This document shows, one piece after another, positions 47,152 to 57,332 of a stretch of 64,000 nucleotides of DNA (the stretch's first letter is position 1; each line of letters starts with the position of its first letter). Position numbers and translations under genes: made by a program. Origin of the DNA: Ditylenchus dipsaci (Eukaryota; Nematoda; Chromadorea; Rhabditida; Anguinidae). Under the pieces are notes generated by a model. It was not told the DNA's origin and did not search any database. It worked only from the letters and a program-made list of their open reading frames with translations. The stretch spans positions 124,001-188,000 of the forward strand of contig SADC01001256.1 of NCBI GenBank assembly GCA_004194705.1. The letters are read 5' to 3'.

Positions 47152-50100
47152 TTATTTTTTTACCTGATACAAATTTTCAGTCTTGAAGAGAGCATTGGCT
47201 CTCAAAAGCAACATAAACTTGTCCAAGGGGCAGCTTTTCACACATCCCTTAATTACTAGCTGTTCCATGTTGTATCCGAGTGTATTAGTGGTGGTGGGTG
47301 TGCGGTAGTACAGCTTAATCGTCTATTTTAGCAAAAAAAACAAACTCAATAACTACCTCCACAAAGAAATATCCTTGTTTTTCATGTAACTCCATGATCA
47401 AACAGCTGGCATATGGAATTTTATAGCCTTCAGCAGTCTGCAGTGCATAAAGCAGACCTTGGATGGTCCCATCATGCTACAAAACACAAATTTATGTTTT
47501 CGAGAGTCGCGAAAATTAGCTACGGATGAGTAGAGCATCATTTTCTTGGGTTTGACCAGCTCGCCTCTGCTAATTGCCTCTATTCTATCCAACCAATCAC
47601 CCAGTAATAATCCAGATGTCAGAAAAAACAGACTTGTTTCGTTGAATTCAGCTGTTCGTTCAATGTGTCTCAGCTCGAGCACAATATCCAATGTTGTTTT
47701 ATTGGAGTATTGCGGCCAATTCTTGAATACCCAGTCTGGTTGGCTGAGATTGTGAAGGATCTATAAATGTATAAATTTTTATGTACAATCAAATCTCTAT
47801 AAACCGGTACTGTGGAAAATCCTGATTTGGTTGGCCAGCAAAGAATCATAATAAAAGTAATTCTCAACAAACCTGCACTATTGATCAACGGGCTGGAAAC
47901 GCAGGCTGTTCCCCAGGAAAATCGGTTTACCGAAACTCGACTGTAGTATCAAAATATTTTAGAGCAGGGAATTACTTAAGACGAAATGCGGTCAAAGGAA
48001 TTTCGTTCTCTTGCTGGGTCCAACAACTTTTCGACTCAATTTCTGCAGTTTGTTCACCAGAAAATTTCGAAAATAGTGAGAATTCTTAATTTTCAAATTG
48101 TTTTAGCGAAACAAGATAATTTTGGACATTAAGGGTTTGACTGCAACCTTAAAATTGGCAAAAGATCCAGACTGTCGAGCACCATTTTACATTACCACAA
48201 AATCAACTCACTTCTCGCTCTATATCAATGAGCTTAGTGACTTCTCTCAACCTCACTTTGGGACCTTTGGCTTGCACAATTGGTTTAAGATATTCGAAAA
48301 ATTCGATGTATTTAGAACTAAGCTCTGCTTCAACTCCTTCAGCTGCTTTGGTCTTCAGCCTTTTGTAAGCTGGACACCGAAATGAGGTTGGTTTAAGCAG
48401 CTGGAAACAAATACTAGTGATTTTTACAAATTAACAAATAATTACTGGGTCTGATTCCTCTGAGGCACTTGCATGTACAGGAATGGGCTGCCAGTTTAGA
48501 CCAGGTTCGAAAAATTCCTGATCTTCTGTAGGAGGAAAAAGGCCATTGAGAAAGGCTTGAGCACTGACTAAGGCTCGATCCGCATTAGACGACTTAAGGT
48601 AGACCTGGAATAAAAAATAATTGAAAAGGCTTGTTTTGGAAATGGGATAAATACGAAGTTCGCAGATGTGCTTTATTTTGAATGGGTGCCTTCAAAATGA
48701 GCATTTTTGCAAAAATGCATTTAGTATGCCCACTTGACTGCCGTGACTTGTTTTACAAGATAAGAGTAAAACAACAGTATGCGGAATAATCACGGTCAAA
48801 AAGGACCATGTTCACGGTGATCTGGTGGTCCTGATAATTCAAAAAAATTTCCTAATCGTTGGATTTACATACAATTTTTTTATTGGGTCTCTAACAAAAC
48901 TAAAGCTAAAATTAAATTCTAGGCATTGATTTGTTAGAAAAAAGCTAAAAAATCCGAACAGAATATCAATGATTAGGAAAATTGTTTGAATTGGCGAAGG
49001 ACCACCAGACCACTGCGAGCATGGTCATTTGAAATCCGGAATTTTCAGATTTCAACCTACCACCACTACAACATAGTCATATTTTTTTTTAAATATTAGA
49101 ACTTCCGGTGGCACCAATTAAAAAACTAAGCACATTTACGAGCCTTGGACAAGTACCTCATCTCTTTTAAATACTGGAGAGATGAACTCCTTTGTGTAAT
49201 GTTCACGGAAGTAAGCACCCAGCTCCTTCATTTCTTGCATTCCTTTCTGCAATATTTCTTTGAGTGTGAATATTCAGTATGAAAAGTTTTACATTTGTAA
49301 GCTGGCTCCATCCTCTCGGCCAAAAGCTTTCATCTAAACTTTTTTAAAGATTTAAAAAAAAAGAGTAATTGTTTGAAATTCAAATGTCATTTTGCTAATG
49401 TTGAGTATTTAAAAGGAAACTGGAAATCTTAGCTTTCTGTTGAATACAAAACATTATCAAAAGGGCATTTGGATCACTCACAATTAGGGTACGATCACAA
49501 TGGAGAGGCAAATTGAGCGCCTTTTTATTTTTAGATCTAATTTTTTTCTCAAATTTTTAACATTTGGCTACCAAATTGTAGCCCTGAATGTCAGCTACCT
49601 TTTGGTTATAAATTATCTAGAAAAACAAAAAAAATCAGGACTGAACTTAAAAAGGCGCTTTGTTTTGACACGTTTTTCACCACCGAGTGAGCGCCTTTTT
49701 AAATTGAGATCTAAAAAATTTGAGTTTCTCCAGAATTTTTATCACCAAAATGTAGCTGACATTCAGGGCTACAATTTGGTAGCCAAATGTTAAAAATTTG
49801 AGTCCCCTTTGCCTCTACGTTGTGAACCTAGCCTTGCTCTTTTTAAAATATTTACCAAAATTTCAAAAGGATTCAGAACTTTATGCCGCAGGGAAAATTC
49901 CAAATACTTATAACTAGGTTGACTGACGTCTTACAGGCGCCTTTAAACAAAGGCGCCTTCTTACTTCTTATGTCTATTGTCATGACACCCACGAAAATAA
50001 CTTTTGCTACAGAGACATTCGAGAAGGCACCTACCGGGTGTATCGGTTACCATTTATCTGTTTGATATCCCCTCTACGTAGTTGGGGTGCTCTTCAAAGG

Positions 50101-53100
50101 CTAAGATACCCTTGAGAGTGGTTGATGCCTTTAAGTGGTTGGGTTACAATCCGGGTATTAGAAGTAGTAGCACTCCTAACTTCTCTACTGGCACACCTTC
50201 CCGCCCTGCCGACACCAGATTTTCAGGGTGGTCGGCAACCTTAAAATCCTTGTAACTTGACGGGGAAGCCTCTTCTCGGGCTAATTTTTTCAAAAGATGC
50301 GCGAGATTACGTAGAACAACCTAACAGAGAGCTATTTCCAAAAATGCAAAAAAAAAAGAAATTGCCGAAAAACCAAAAAAGCGTCACCCACCCATCTCAA
50401 ATACTATACAGAGATTCTCACAAAATTTTTTCCTAGCTGAAAGCCCAGAATCTAAACCTTCAGAATTACTAATGTTGGGTCCATACCAAAAATTTTTGTG
50501 TAAAATCATCGAAATTAAAAAGTCGACATTTTCGATATATGTTTAAATTTAGCTGTTATTTTAAATTACCGTGTAAAGCTGGTACGCAGCTTTCGTGGAG
50601 GCTAATTGAGTAATAAAAATGCTGTATAAATTTTAATTTTTAGTTCGAAATCCAATTAATCAAAAAAGATAGAAATTTCAGAAAAATTCTTGTTTTTGTA
50701 CGGAAAGGAAAATGCGATACAGTGAAACCTCCAATCACAGCGTGTCAAGTAGAAGTGTGCATTCGGACTCGGGGGGGGGGGGGGGATTTCGGGATTGGGG
50801 CTAAAAAAACATTCGTGATCGGGATTAAAAATTTTAAAAAAATTCGGGATCCCGTCGGGATTCCGATCGAAATTTCGGGATTTGCCGATCTGTAATGATG
50901 TAACCGATGAGTAATCAGGCAAAATACAGGGTGCCTCAAGAAATTCCACTGATTTCAAACGTTCACAACTGTTTTTCTTAATATATAGCTATATAGCTTC
51001 CGAGGGGTATTTCTCCTGATGTGGTCGTTTTAAAAATTTAATGATGGCTTGGCTATTTCCACAGATTATTCCTTAGAAAATGCCATTAAACCACAGACCA
51101 GTGTTGTGACTTGGCTGAAAATTTTCCTCTCCTCTTCCTCATTCCTCATCGCCTCTAAAAAATTTTCCTCTCCTCATTCCTCTTCCTCGTCGCGTCTAAA
51201 ATTTCTTCCTCTCCTCAGTCCTCTTCTTCTGAGGAACACTTTTTCCTTCCTCATTCCTCTAAATTTTCCTCATACGCTTTTCAGAATGAGCAAAACTGCA
51301 ACTAACTCTACACCTGGCGATGGAAAGGTCTCAAAAGAAGGTTTGTTCGACTACTTCAAGGACACAACCACAAAGACTCCTACTTCGACGCAATGTACCC
51401 CCAGCGGACAGTCTCAATTGATGGGTGCGCGCCGTTTCCTCGAAAGTTCATTTCCCCGAAAAGTTCGTTTACGCATATTGTTTCATCCACAAAAATCTGT
51501 CCCGACATGAATGTTTGGTTGCTCCCCGTTGAATTGATCCTCCAAATTTGTAGGGTTCGAATCCGGGTGGTAGCAAAAGCTTTTTCTTTGCTGAAATATT
51601 TTCTTTGCTGAACTTTTTCTTTGCTGAAATATTTTTAGGGGACCAGTAGTATTGAGGTGGTAACACAGAGAAAGATGTACTCAGGTGGTAGTACCAAAAT
51701 TAGAGATCAGATTTTCAGCTTTTCTTATAAAATTTTGAGTACAGGTCCGATGAAAGTCCAAAATTTATGTCAAATACAAGGCAAAAGTTGAAACGCAACT
51801 TCTTTTTGTATACGGTTTGCGAGGTTTGTATTTCAGAGGGTGAGTTATACACCAAAAGAAAGCTGAGAATCTCCGCTTGCAGAAAATACAGATCGAATTT
51901 TCAAAATACAGATTTTATGAAACTAAAAGCCATTTCAAGTCTAAAACAAGTTTTTCTAGTCAAATTTGAGGAATTTTTTAATTTCCGCGAAATTTGCTTG
52001 AAAAGCTAAATGACACACTTTCGGTCGTTTTGAAAAGCCGGGCTACTGTCAAACCATGTTTAGAACGCTTTAATTAGCGCAGAAAACAAACTTTGGAACC
52101 CAAAAACGTAAAAAAACTTTGATCCAAGTGGACGACCGCTTGGTTTTGTTGGTACATGGGACATCCAGCAAAACTACGGTCAGTTCATAGAAAAAATGTT
52201 TGAACTAACAAATATATGCCTACCCTGAACCAAATGCTTTTCCTAAGTTAGACAATAGATGGGATGAAAAGTGAAAAAAATCCCATATTTACCTACGGGC
52301 CACAAATACGCTGGGGCCCAAGGAGGTAAACCTGGACTTTATTGACTGAAGGCTCAGTTTTGAGGAAAATTTTTGTCTTCCTCATTGTCTCAAAAAAAAT
52401 TCCTCTCCTCTTCCTCTTCCTCATCGCTCTAAAAAAGTTTTCCTCTTCCTCATTCCTCTTCCTCTGAGGAGAGGAAGAGGAGAGGAATGAGGATGAGGAA
52501 GTCACAAAACTGCCACAGACCCAACAATTTACTAATCTCATTGCGAAATACGTGGTAATTCGAAACCAACTTTAACAACTTTACGTACCACTCTGTTCGT
52601 CGGAGGGGTGGGGCAGTTGGTGGGGTTGAAGCTAAACAGATTGACGAAAAAATAACATTGGGCTTGACTTTACTTGACCCCCCCCCACGGCTGACCCACT
52701 TTTGATGACAATTTTGAAAAAACCGATTGCATATTCGTGTTTCTCGACCCCGATTTAGGCGCGAATTTACCAATCGTTTCCGGTAAAGTGAAAAAAAAAA
52801 ATTTTCAAACCACAGGGGGGGTATCATGGATTTTAGTCAAAATTTGAAAAATTTGAATTCGCGCCTTTTGAATTTTGAAGGGATTAAGGGCTGTATAGGG
52901 AGGGGAAGGGAATAAAAGGGGGCCACTAATCACACAAGGGCCACTAACAAGAAGATGTTGAACATAGTTTTGAATACTGGGGCCTACCGCATAAATAAAC
53001 TCTGGTATGCATGCTTTTTCATGCATTCAGAGTCTTTTTCGAGTGATTTGTGTCTAAGGTATGTGGGTGTGCGCATCTCAACTCCAAGCCCCCAAGCCCC

Positions 53101-54867
53101 CTGCGCCCCCGAAGGGAGCGCAGGGGCTTGAGAGTTAGAGATGCGCGCACTCACTTACCTTAGACATGATTCCGAGAAGTACTCTTGATCATAAAATGCA
53201 TATAGAGGCTCTTTTTGCCACGGCTCAGTTAAAAAGCATGGTAAGACAGCCATAATATACCAATATATGTTTTTTCTAACGTTCTGCCATAAAAGTGGCC
53301 CCTTTTATTCCCTTCCCCTCCCTATACAGCCCTTAATCCCTTCAAAATTTAAAAGGCGCGAATTCAAATTTTTCAAATTTTGACTAAAATCCATGATACC
53401 CCCTGTGGTTGGAAAAAAAAATTTTCACTTTATCGAAACGATTGGTAAATTCGCGCCTAAATCGGGGTCGAGAAACACGAATATGCAATCGGTTTTTCAA
53501 AATTGTCATCAAAAGTGGGTCAGCCGTGGGGGGGGTCAAGTAAAGTGTTACCTAACATTGTTTGGAATTTTTTATCACCTCAATGACAACAACGAACGAT
53601 CGCAATCAAAGAACATTTTCAATAGTCTTCCATAAATGCCATTAAACATGACGATATTAGATAAACAACAAACAATGGAAGCAAACAACCACAAATTAGT
53701 AAAAAAATAATTATTGAAACAAATGCAATTCAAAAGAATGAATTATCCGGATAATTATCCGATATTATACGGATCATTATCCTATCGGATAGTATCCGAT
53801 AGTGATTATGAATATGGGGGCATAGTTTCTTTATGCGGTAGGCCCCAGCTAACAAAACTATGTTCAAATCCCATCTTTTTAGAACTCTAGGTAACTTACC
53901 TTGGTCCCCAAGGCAAATATTCAAATTTCGGTCAAAAAATTTTTTTTCTCAAAAATTAACTTTTTAGGTCAGAAAATGCCCGAAAACACCTTTTTATCGT
54001 TTTCAGCGCATGAGAATTACTTAGAAATGGTTCAAACCTACTTTTGAAAGAAAAAAAATTAGGGGGGAGGGTATTCTATACTAGCGCCAAACTTTCCAAA
54101 AAGTGAAAAAATTTTTAATCTAATTACGCAAAATTAAAATTTGCGCCAAAAAAAGTTGATTTGCGCCAAAATAAAGTAGAGAATCGGGCGCTGCGATACA
54201 TCGCAGCGCAACATCGCAGCGTACGCAGCAAATTTGGGCCAAAAACATAGCAGCGCAACAGCGTACGCAAATTTTTGAAAACAGCGCATATCGCAGTGCA
54301 AATTTCAAGAACATCGCAGTCAATTATTCGAAAAATGTTTCCCATTTTTCATTGTTATTTCTGTCCTTTTTTAAGAGAATCGGGCGCTGCTCAAATTTTT
54401 GAAAACAGCACATATTGCAGCGCAACCACGGATGGCCGAAAAACATCGCAGCTCAACATCGCAAAAAGGCAAAACCGATACTCTAGAAAAAAGTATTATC
54501 CCAAAAAAATCTTATATAAATAGAAAAATTTGTCCTGGCAGGAAAAATAGGCTTTTCGTGATTTTTCAAATTTTACAGGCCGTGGGTAGGGAAGACTTTA
54601 GTTGTATTAATAAAAAAGATCAAAAAATGCAAAAAGTAAAATGGGCTCCCGGGTGCATCAGTACCCTATTTTGTTTAATTCACGCAATAAAATACCATAT
54701 TTATCGGCAGGATATGGTTTGTACTTGGGTGCTCTGTCGCCATGTCTCCAAATTGCTTGCACAAACTTGAGTGTATTCTTTTCCGCTGATATTTCTGGTA
54801 ACAAATATACACATGTAAAGCCCAAATAAAGTGATAAATATGTAGCACGAAAAAAGATGTTGTACAT
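47152..54867 (-). CDS. Histidine acid phosphatase (lysosomal/secreted type)
   Basis: Hydrolyses phosphomonoesters at acid pH. It has a signal peptide and is lysosomal or secreted. Exon 1 (54696-54867) starts MYNIFFRATYLSLYLGFTCV, a hydrophobic signal, and contains the catalytic FVQAIWRHGDRAP. Exons follow at 49157-49246 (KGMQEMKELGAYFREHYTKE), 48446-48604 (SSNADRALVSAQAFLNGLF, NWQPIPVHA), 48212-48400 (SFRCPAYKRL), 47524-47760 (KKMMLYSS), 47357-47476 and 47152-47322 (GCVKSCPLDKFMLLL). The second catalytic motif is created by splicing: LYSS at 47524 joins HDGTIQGLLYAL at 47476, giving the family's S-x-HD. The exon that should carry the W-x-G-x-GQLT segment was not found in the 5.4-kb gap, nor an exon around 48.0 kb for the Y-D-x-L-C region, so the model is incomplete. 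No frameshift is needed in the exons read. Confidence 0.85.
47785..47944. mobile_element. pogo/Tigger-like element in phosphatase intron
   Basis: Ends ACAATCAAATCTCTATAAACC and the complement of GGTTTACCGAAACTCGACTGT. CAGTCGA…CTCTATAAACCGG is a Tigger-type terminus. It lies just upstream of the exon ending at 47760. Confidence 0.65.
48810..49035. mobile_element. Foldback MITE, related to the TTAA family
   Basis: Arms pair through GACCATGTTCACGGTGATC, TCTAACAAAACTAAAGC and the complements. The core matches the family at 21214 and 61147, but TTAA is not intact at the ends. In an intron of the phosphatase. Confidence 0.7.
49498..49822. mobile_element. Palindromic MITE in phosphatase gap
   Basis: Arms share AACATTTGGCTACCAAATTG, GTAGCCCTGAATGTCAGC and GAGCGCCTTTTTA with their complements. 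Ends about ACGATCACAATGGAGAGGC against GCCTCTACGTTGTGAACC. Confidence 0.75.
49830..51090. other. Intron-like spacer of the phosphatase locus
   Basis: No exon found on either strand. A G run near 50770 with GGGATT words may be a hAT relative of 29873-30092. Solitary CAGGGTGCCTCAAGAAATT lies at 50924. Confidence 0.4.
51099..52512 (+). mobile_element. 1.41-kb hAT element with CCTCTTCCTC word
   Basis: Termini CAGTGTTGTGACTT and AAGTCACAAAACTG, with exact 8-mers CCACAGAC at 51091-51098 and 52513-52520. Both subterminal parts (51120-51275; 52360-52500) are arrays of CCTCTTCCTCATT in inverted orientation. A plus-strand piece from 51286 reads MSKTATNSTPGDGKVSKEGL and DYFKDTTTK, resembling the low-complexity start of hAT transposases. 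The catalytic part is missing. Confidence 0.92.
52671..53545. mobile_element. 0.87-kb palindromic element in phosphatase gap
   Basis: Long inverted arms share TGACCCACTTTTGATGACAA, CGTGTTTCTCGACCCCGATT and GCGCGAATTTACCAATCG. The centre (53035-53165) has GTGTCTAAGGTATGTGGGTG and GAGATGCGCGCACTCACTTACC, shared with the element at 42424. No protein recognised. Confidence 0.8.
53730..54690. repeat. Repeat mosaic near phosphatase exon 1
   Basis: Contains a TTATCCGGATAATTATCC/CGGATAGT block (53741-53810), a copy of TATGCGGTAGGCCCCAGC (53833-53850), a TTTGCGCCAAAA fragment (54130-54175) and ACATCGCAGCGCAAC arrays (54185-54450) after the direct repeat GAGAATCGGGCGCTGC. Ends and superfamilies unresolved. 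Confidence 0.55.
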
Positions 54868-54983
54868 ACTGTGTAGCAGTTCGCTACAGTACGCTGTGTA
54901 GCAGTTATACGACTAACACAAAGTTTCAGATCAACTTTCAGTTGTATTAATAAACTGCCACAACCAGAAATATTTGTTCTAAT

Positions 54984-55358
54984 CTACTCATCCAGTCTAT
55001 GAAAAGGTAAAGCTTGAATAATTGCTTGCACTCTTGTCAGATAGTAAAAGTTTTGTGTATTTTCGAGACCCTTCTCCAATTTCTCACATTCTCCTCCTTC
55101 ATTTGCGATATCAAAATGGGCGTTAAAAAAGGTAGCGAACATTTTACTTTTTTTCTTAGCTTCTGCATTAGTAACACAGCAGTGGGGAACCGCAAACAAT
55201 TGGCCATTAGGTGGTGCATATTGAATCACCTGGCCCGACAGCAGACAAACGAAACAAAAACAGCAAAAAGAGAGGCACAAATAAATAATGCGCTTTACTT
55301 GAACAAAAAAGGGATTATCTAACAAAATAATCATTAAAAGAAAATTTTCACCACACAA
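54984..55358 (-). CDS. Hypothetical small secreted protein
   Basis: A single 124-codon frame on the minus strand, upstream of and on the same strand as the phosphatase. Near its start RIIYLCLSFCCFCFVCLLSG is a strongly hydrophobic signal-like segment. Then come AVPHCCVTNAEAKKKSKMF and ANEGGECEKLEKGLENTQ. The reverse frame (55014-55322) is probably its shadow. No family is recognised. It may instead be a 5' exon with neighbours not identified. Confidence 0.35.
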   Translation of the reverse strand: MCGENFLLMIILLDNPFFVQVKRIIYLCLSFCCFCFVCLLSGQVIQYAPPNGQLFAVPHCCVTNAEAKKKSKMFATFFNAHFDIANEGGECEKLEKGLENTQNFYYLTRVQAIIQALPFHRLDE

Positions 55359-55436
55359 TATGTTTTTATCTATTTGTCAAAACAGTGAAGATGCTTGAAA
55401 ACACTCCACGATTAGAATGATGACTTCACTTCTTGG

Positions 55437-55575
55437 AACCTTCATATATGCATGGCCCTAGGTCACGGATTCGACTACCACTGGCTGCAGACCTTATTTT
55501 TTATCTCCTTTTATTTGCAAGTTTAATGTCCAAATGTAGCCAAGGTTCTGAGCTTTCATTTGAGCTATTATACAG
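55437..55575 (+). repeat. Second copy of SINE-like repeat
   Basis: Contains TAGGTCACGGATTCGACTAC, TGGCTGCAGACC, GTAGCCAAGGTTCTGAGC and CATTTGAGCTATT, as at 10785-11070 but without the intervening sequence of that copy. Confidence 0.5.
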
Positions 55576-55579
55576 ATGA

Positions 55580-56315
55580 AAAGTTACTATGAAGTATTAG
55601 CTAAATTAAAAAACATGTCCAATTCGATGAAATCCTGAATAGGAATATCCCAGTACTTTTCGGTAGTATCCTGGAACTAATGTTTTTTGCTAATTTTAAT
55701 TTACATACTCATTTGCAACCTTACACTCAAAATGTAGCCCTGCTTCTTGCCGTCATTTTCAGCATACGGTTGTATAAAATAATGTAAATTGAAATCGCAA
55801 AAAATATCAGTTCCAAAATAATACTGAAATCCTACCCCTCAATAGTACTCATTTCTTCCTGAGTCAACATTTCGCTCGCTACCTGATTTTTTGAAGTGAT
55901 TTTGGTGTGTAAAAATTTCTATCTTGTTCCCCATGAAATTCTGACTCCAGAAAGTCACTAAACATGTGAGCAAATAAATAAAATTGGCGGAGGCTCAGGC
56001 TATTTGAGACTGCGTACGCATGATTTTGGCTGGTTTTCTTTTGTTTTTGATGCTCATTGGCTTGAAATCGAAAAATTGAGGCAGTTGCTAACAACGAAGC
56101 AGTGCTGAAAATGATCGAAATCGATTGCTCGGCAGTTTTTGACTCTACATGTCACTAAACTTAGTAAAAAATAAAAAAATGTGCACCTAGCGGGATAAGA
56201 ACGGTCGATTTTGGCCGATGCGTATATGAAGTTCCCACCCCCCCCCCCTTTAAAATTCAGTTTGACATATTACGTATATAAGCCAATAAAACCACATATT
56301 ATAATTTTTTAAAGC
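55580..56315. other. No gene seen
   Basis: AT-rich. It holds a copy of the dispersed word CAAAATGTAGCCC (55728-55740) and a C run at 56235. Confidence 0.35.
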
Positions 56316-56323
56316 GTCGTGTG

Positions 56324-56788
56324 CAGTGTTTCCAAAAATGACACTGACATCGCCACAATGACATGACATTATGACCTGACAATGATACTGACAATGACAA
56401 TGACTTTTTAGCAGAATGACGATGACATGTCAGGTCATTGTCATTCTGCTAAAAAGTCATTTTGACTTGTCATCGTGATTCCGTCGAAGCCAGAACCATC
56501 TATCACAAGCAATTTATTTCCTTCAGGTTTCTCCAGCGATGTCACAATCAGAATCGACGACTTCCCTCAATCGACGACTTCTCTTGTCAGAATGACAATG
56601 ACTTTTTCGCAGAATGACAATGACTTTTTTGTCAGAATGACAATGACTTTTTTGCAAAATGACAATGACATGTCAGGTCATTGTCATTCTGCTAAAAAAG
56701 TCATTGTCATTGTCAGTGACAAGTCATTTTAAAAGTCACCTAGAAAGTCAGGTCATCGCGAATGTCATTGTCATTTTTGAAAACACTG
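56324..56788. mobile_element. hAT MITE with AATGACAATGAC word
   Basis: Termini CAGTGTTTCCAAAAATGACA and TGTCATTTTTGAAAACACTG, with exact 8-mers GTCGTGTG at 56316-56323 and 56789-56796. Filled with AATGACAATGAC and complement. A unique stretch at 56475-56580 breaks the array. Confidence 0.93.
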
Positions 56789-56899
56789 GTCGTGTGATGC
56801 TCAATTCCAATAAAATTCATATTTCTGTATAAGCCAAACTTTTTTTGAAACAACAAAACTCATTCCCGTTGAAAAATAAATTTTTTTCCTTAAAAAAAT

Positions 56900-57048
56900 G
56901 TACTGAATGTGATAGGCACCGGTGCCGGTGCAAATGTTTAGCCAGGTGCCGGCACCAGTGCCGGTGTCGCATTTAAGGACCGGTGCCGCACCGGTGCCGA
57001 CAACAGGCACCGGTGCCGGTGCCAAAATTTACATTTTTACAACACTGC
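56900..57048. repeat. CACCGGTGCCGG-rich hAT end fragment
   Basis: Tandem GGCACCGGTGCCGG words ending TTTTACAACACTG, which looks like a hAT right terminus. No left partner found. Confidence 0.55.
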
Positions 57049-57332
57049 TTCTAATATTTTACCGGCAATATGGCTACGTTTTACTCTAGTCTTGTCAAGG
57101 AAATCACGGCAGTCAATTGATACATAGAATGAATTTTTGCTAAGCAGATGAAGGCTGGAAACAAAGGCGTCCTTTAAAGAAGCTACATTTGAGAACCTGG
57201 CCCAAACCCGCAATCTACATTTTGATCAGCATGAAAATTTTTTAACTAAAAGTTTATTATTAATCAAACATCAACAAATACCCAGTGATAACTTGTGAAC
57301 CTACAATACATAAGCAAACACATTACATCTTC

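Noticed and set aside
51049..51510. A 153-codon Ser-rich frame
   Set aside because: The first two thirds are the CCTCTTCCTC array. Only the part from 51286 resembles a hAT protein start.
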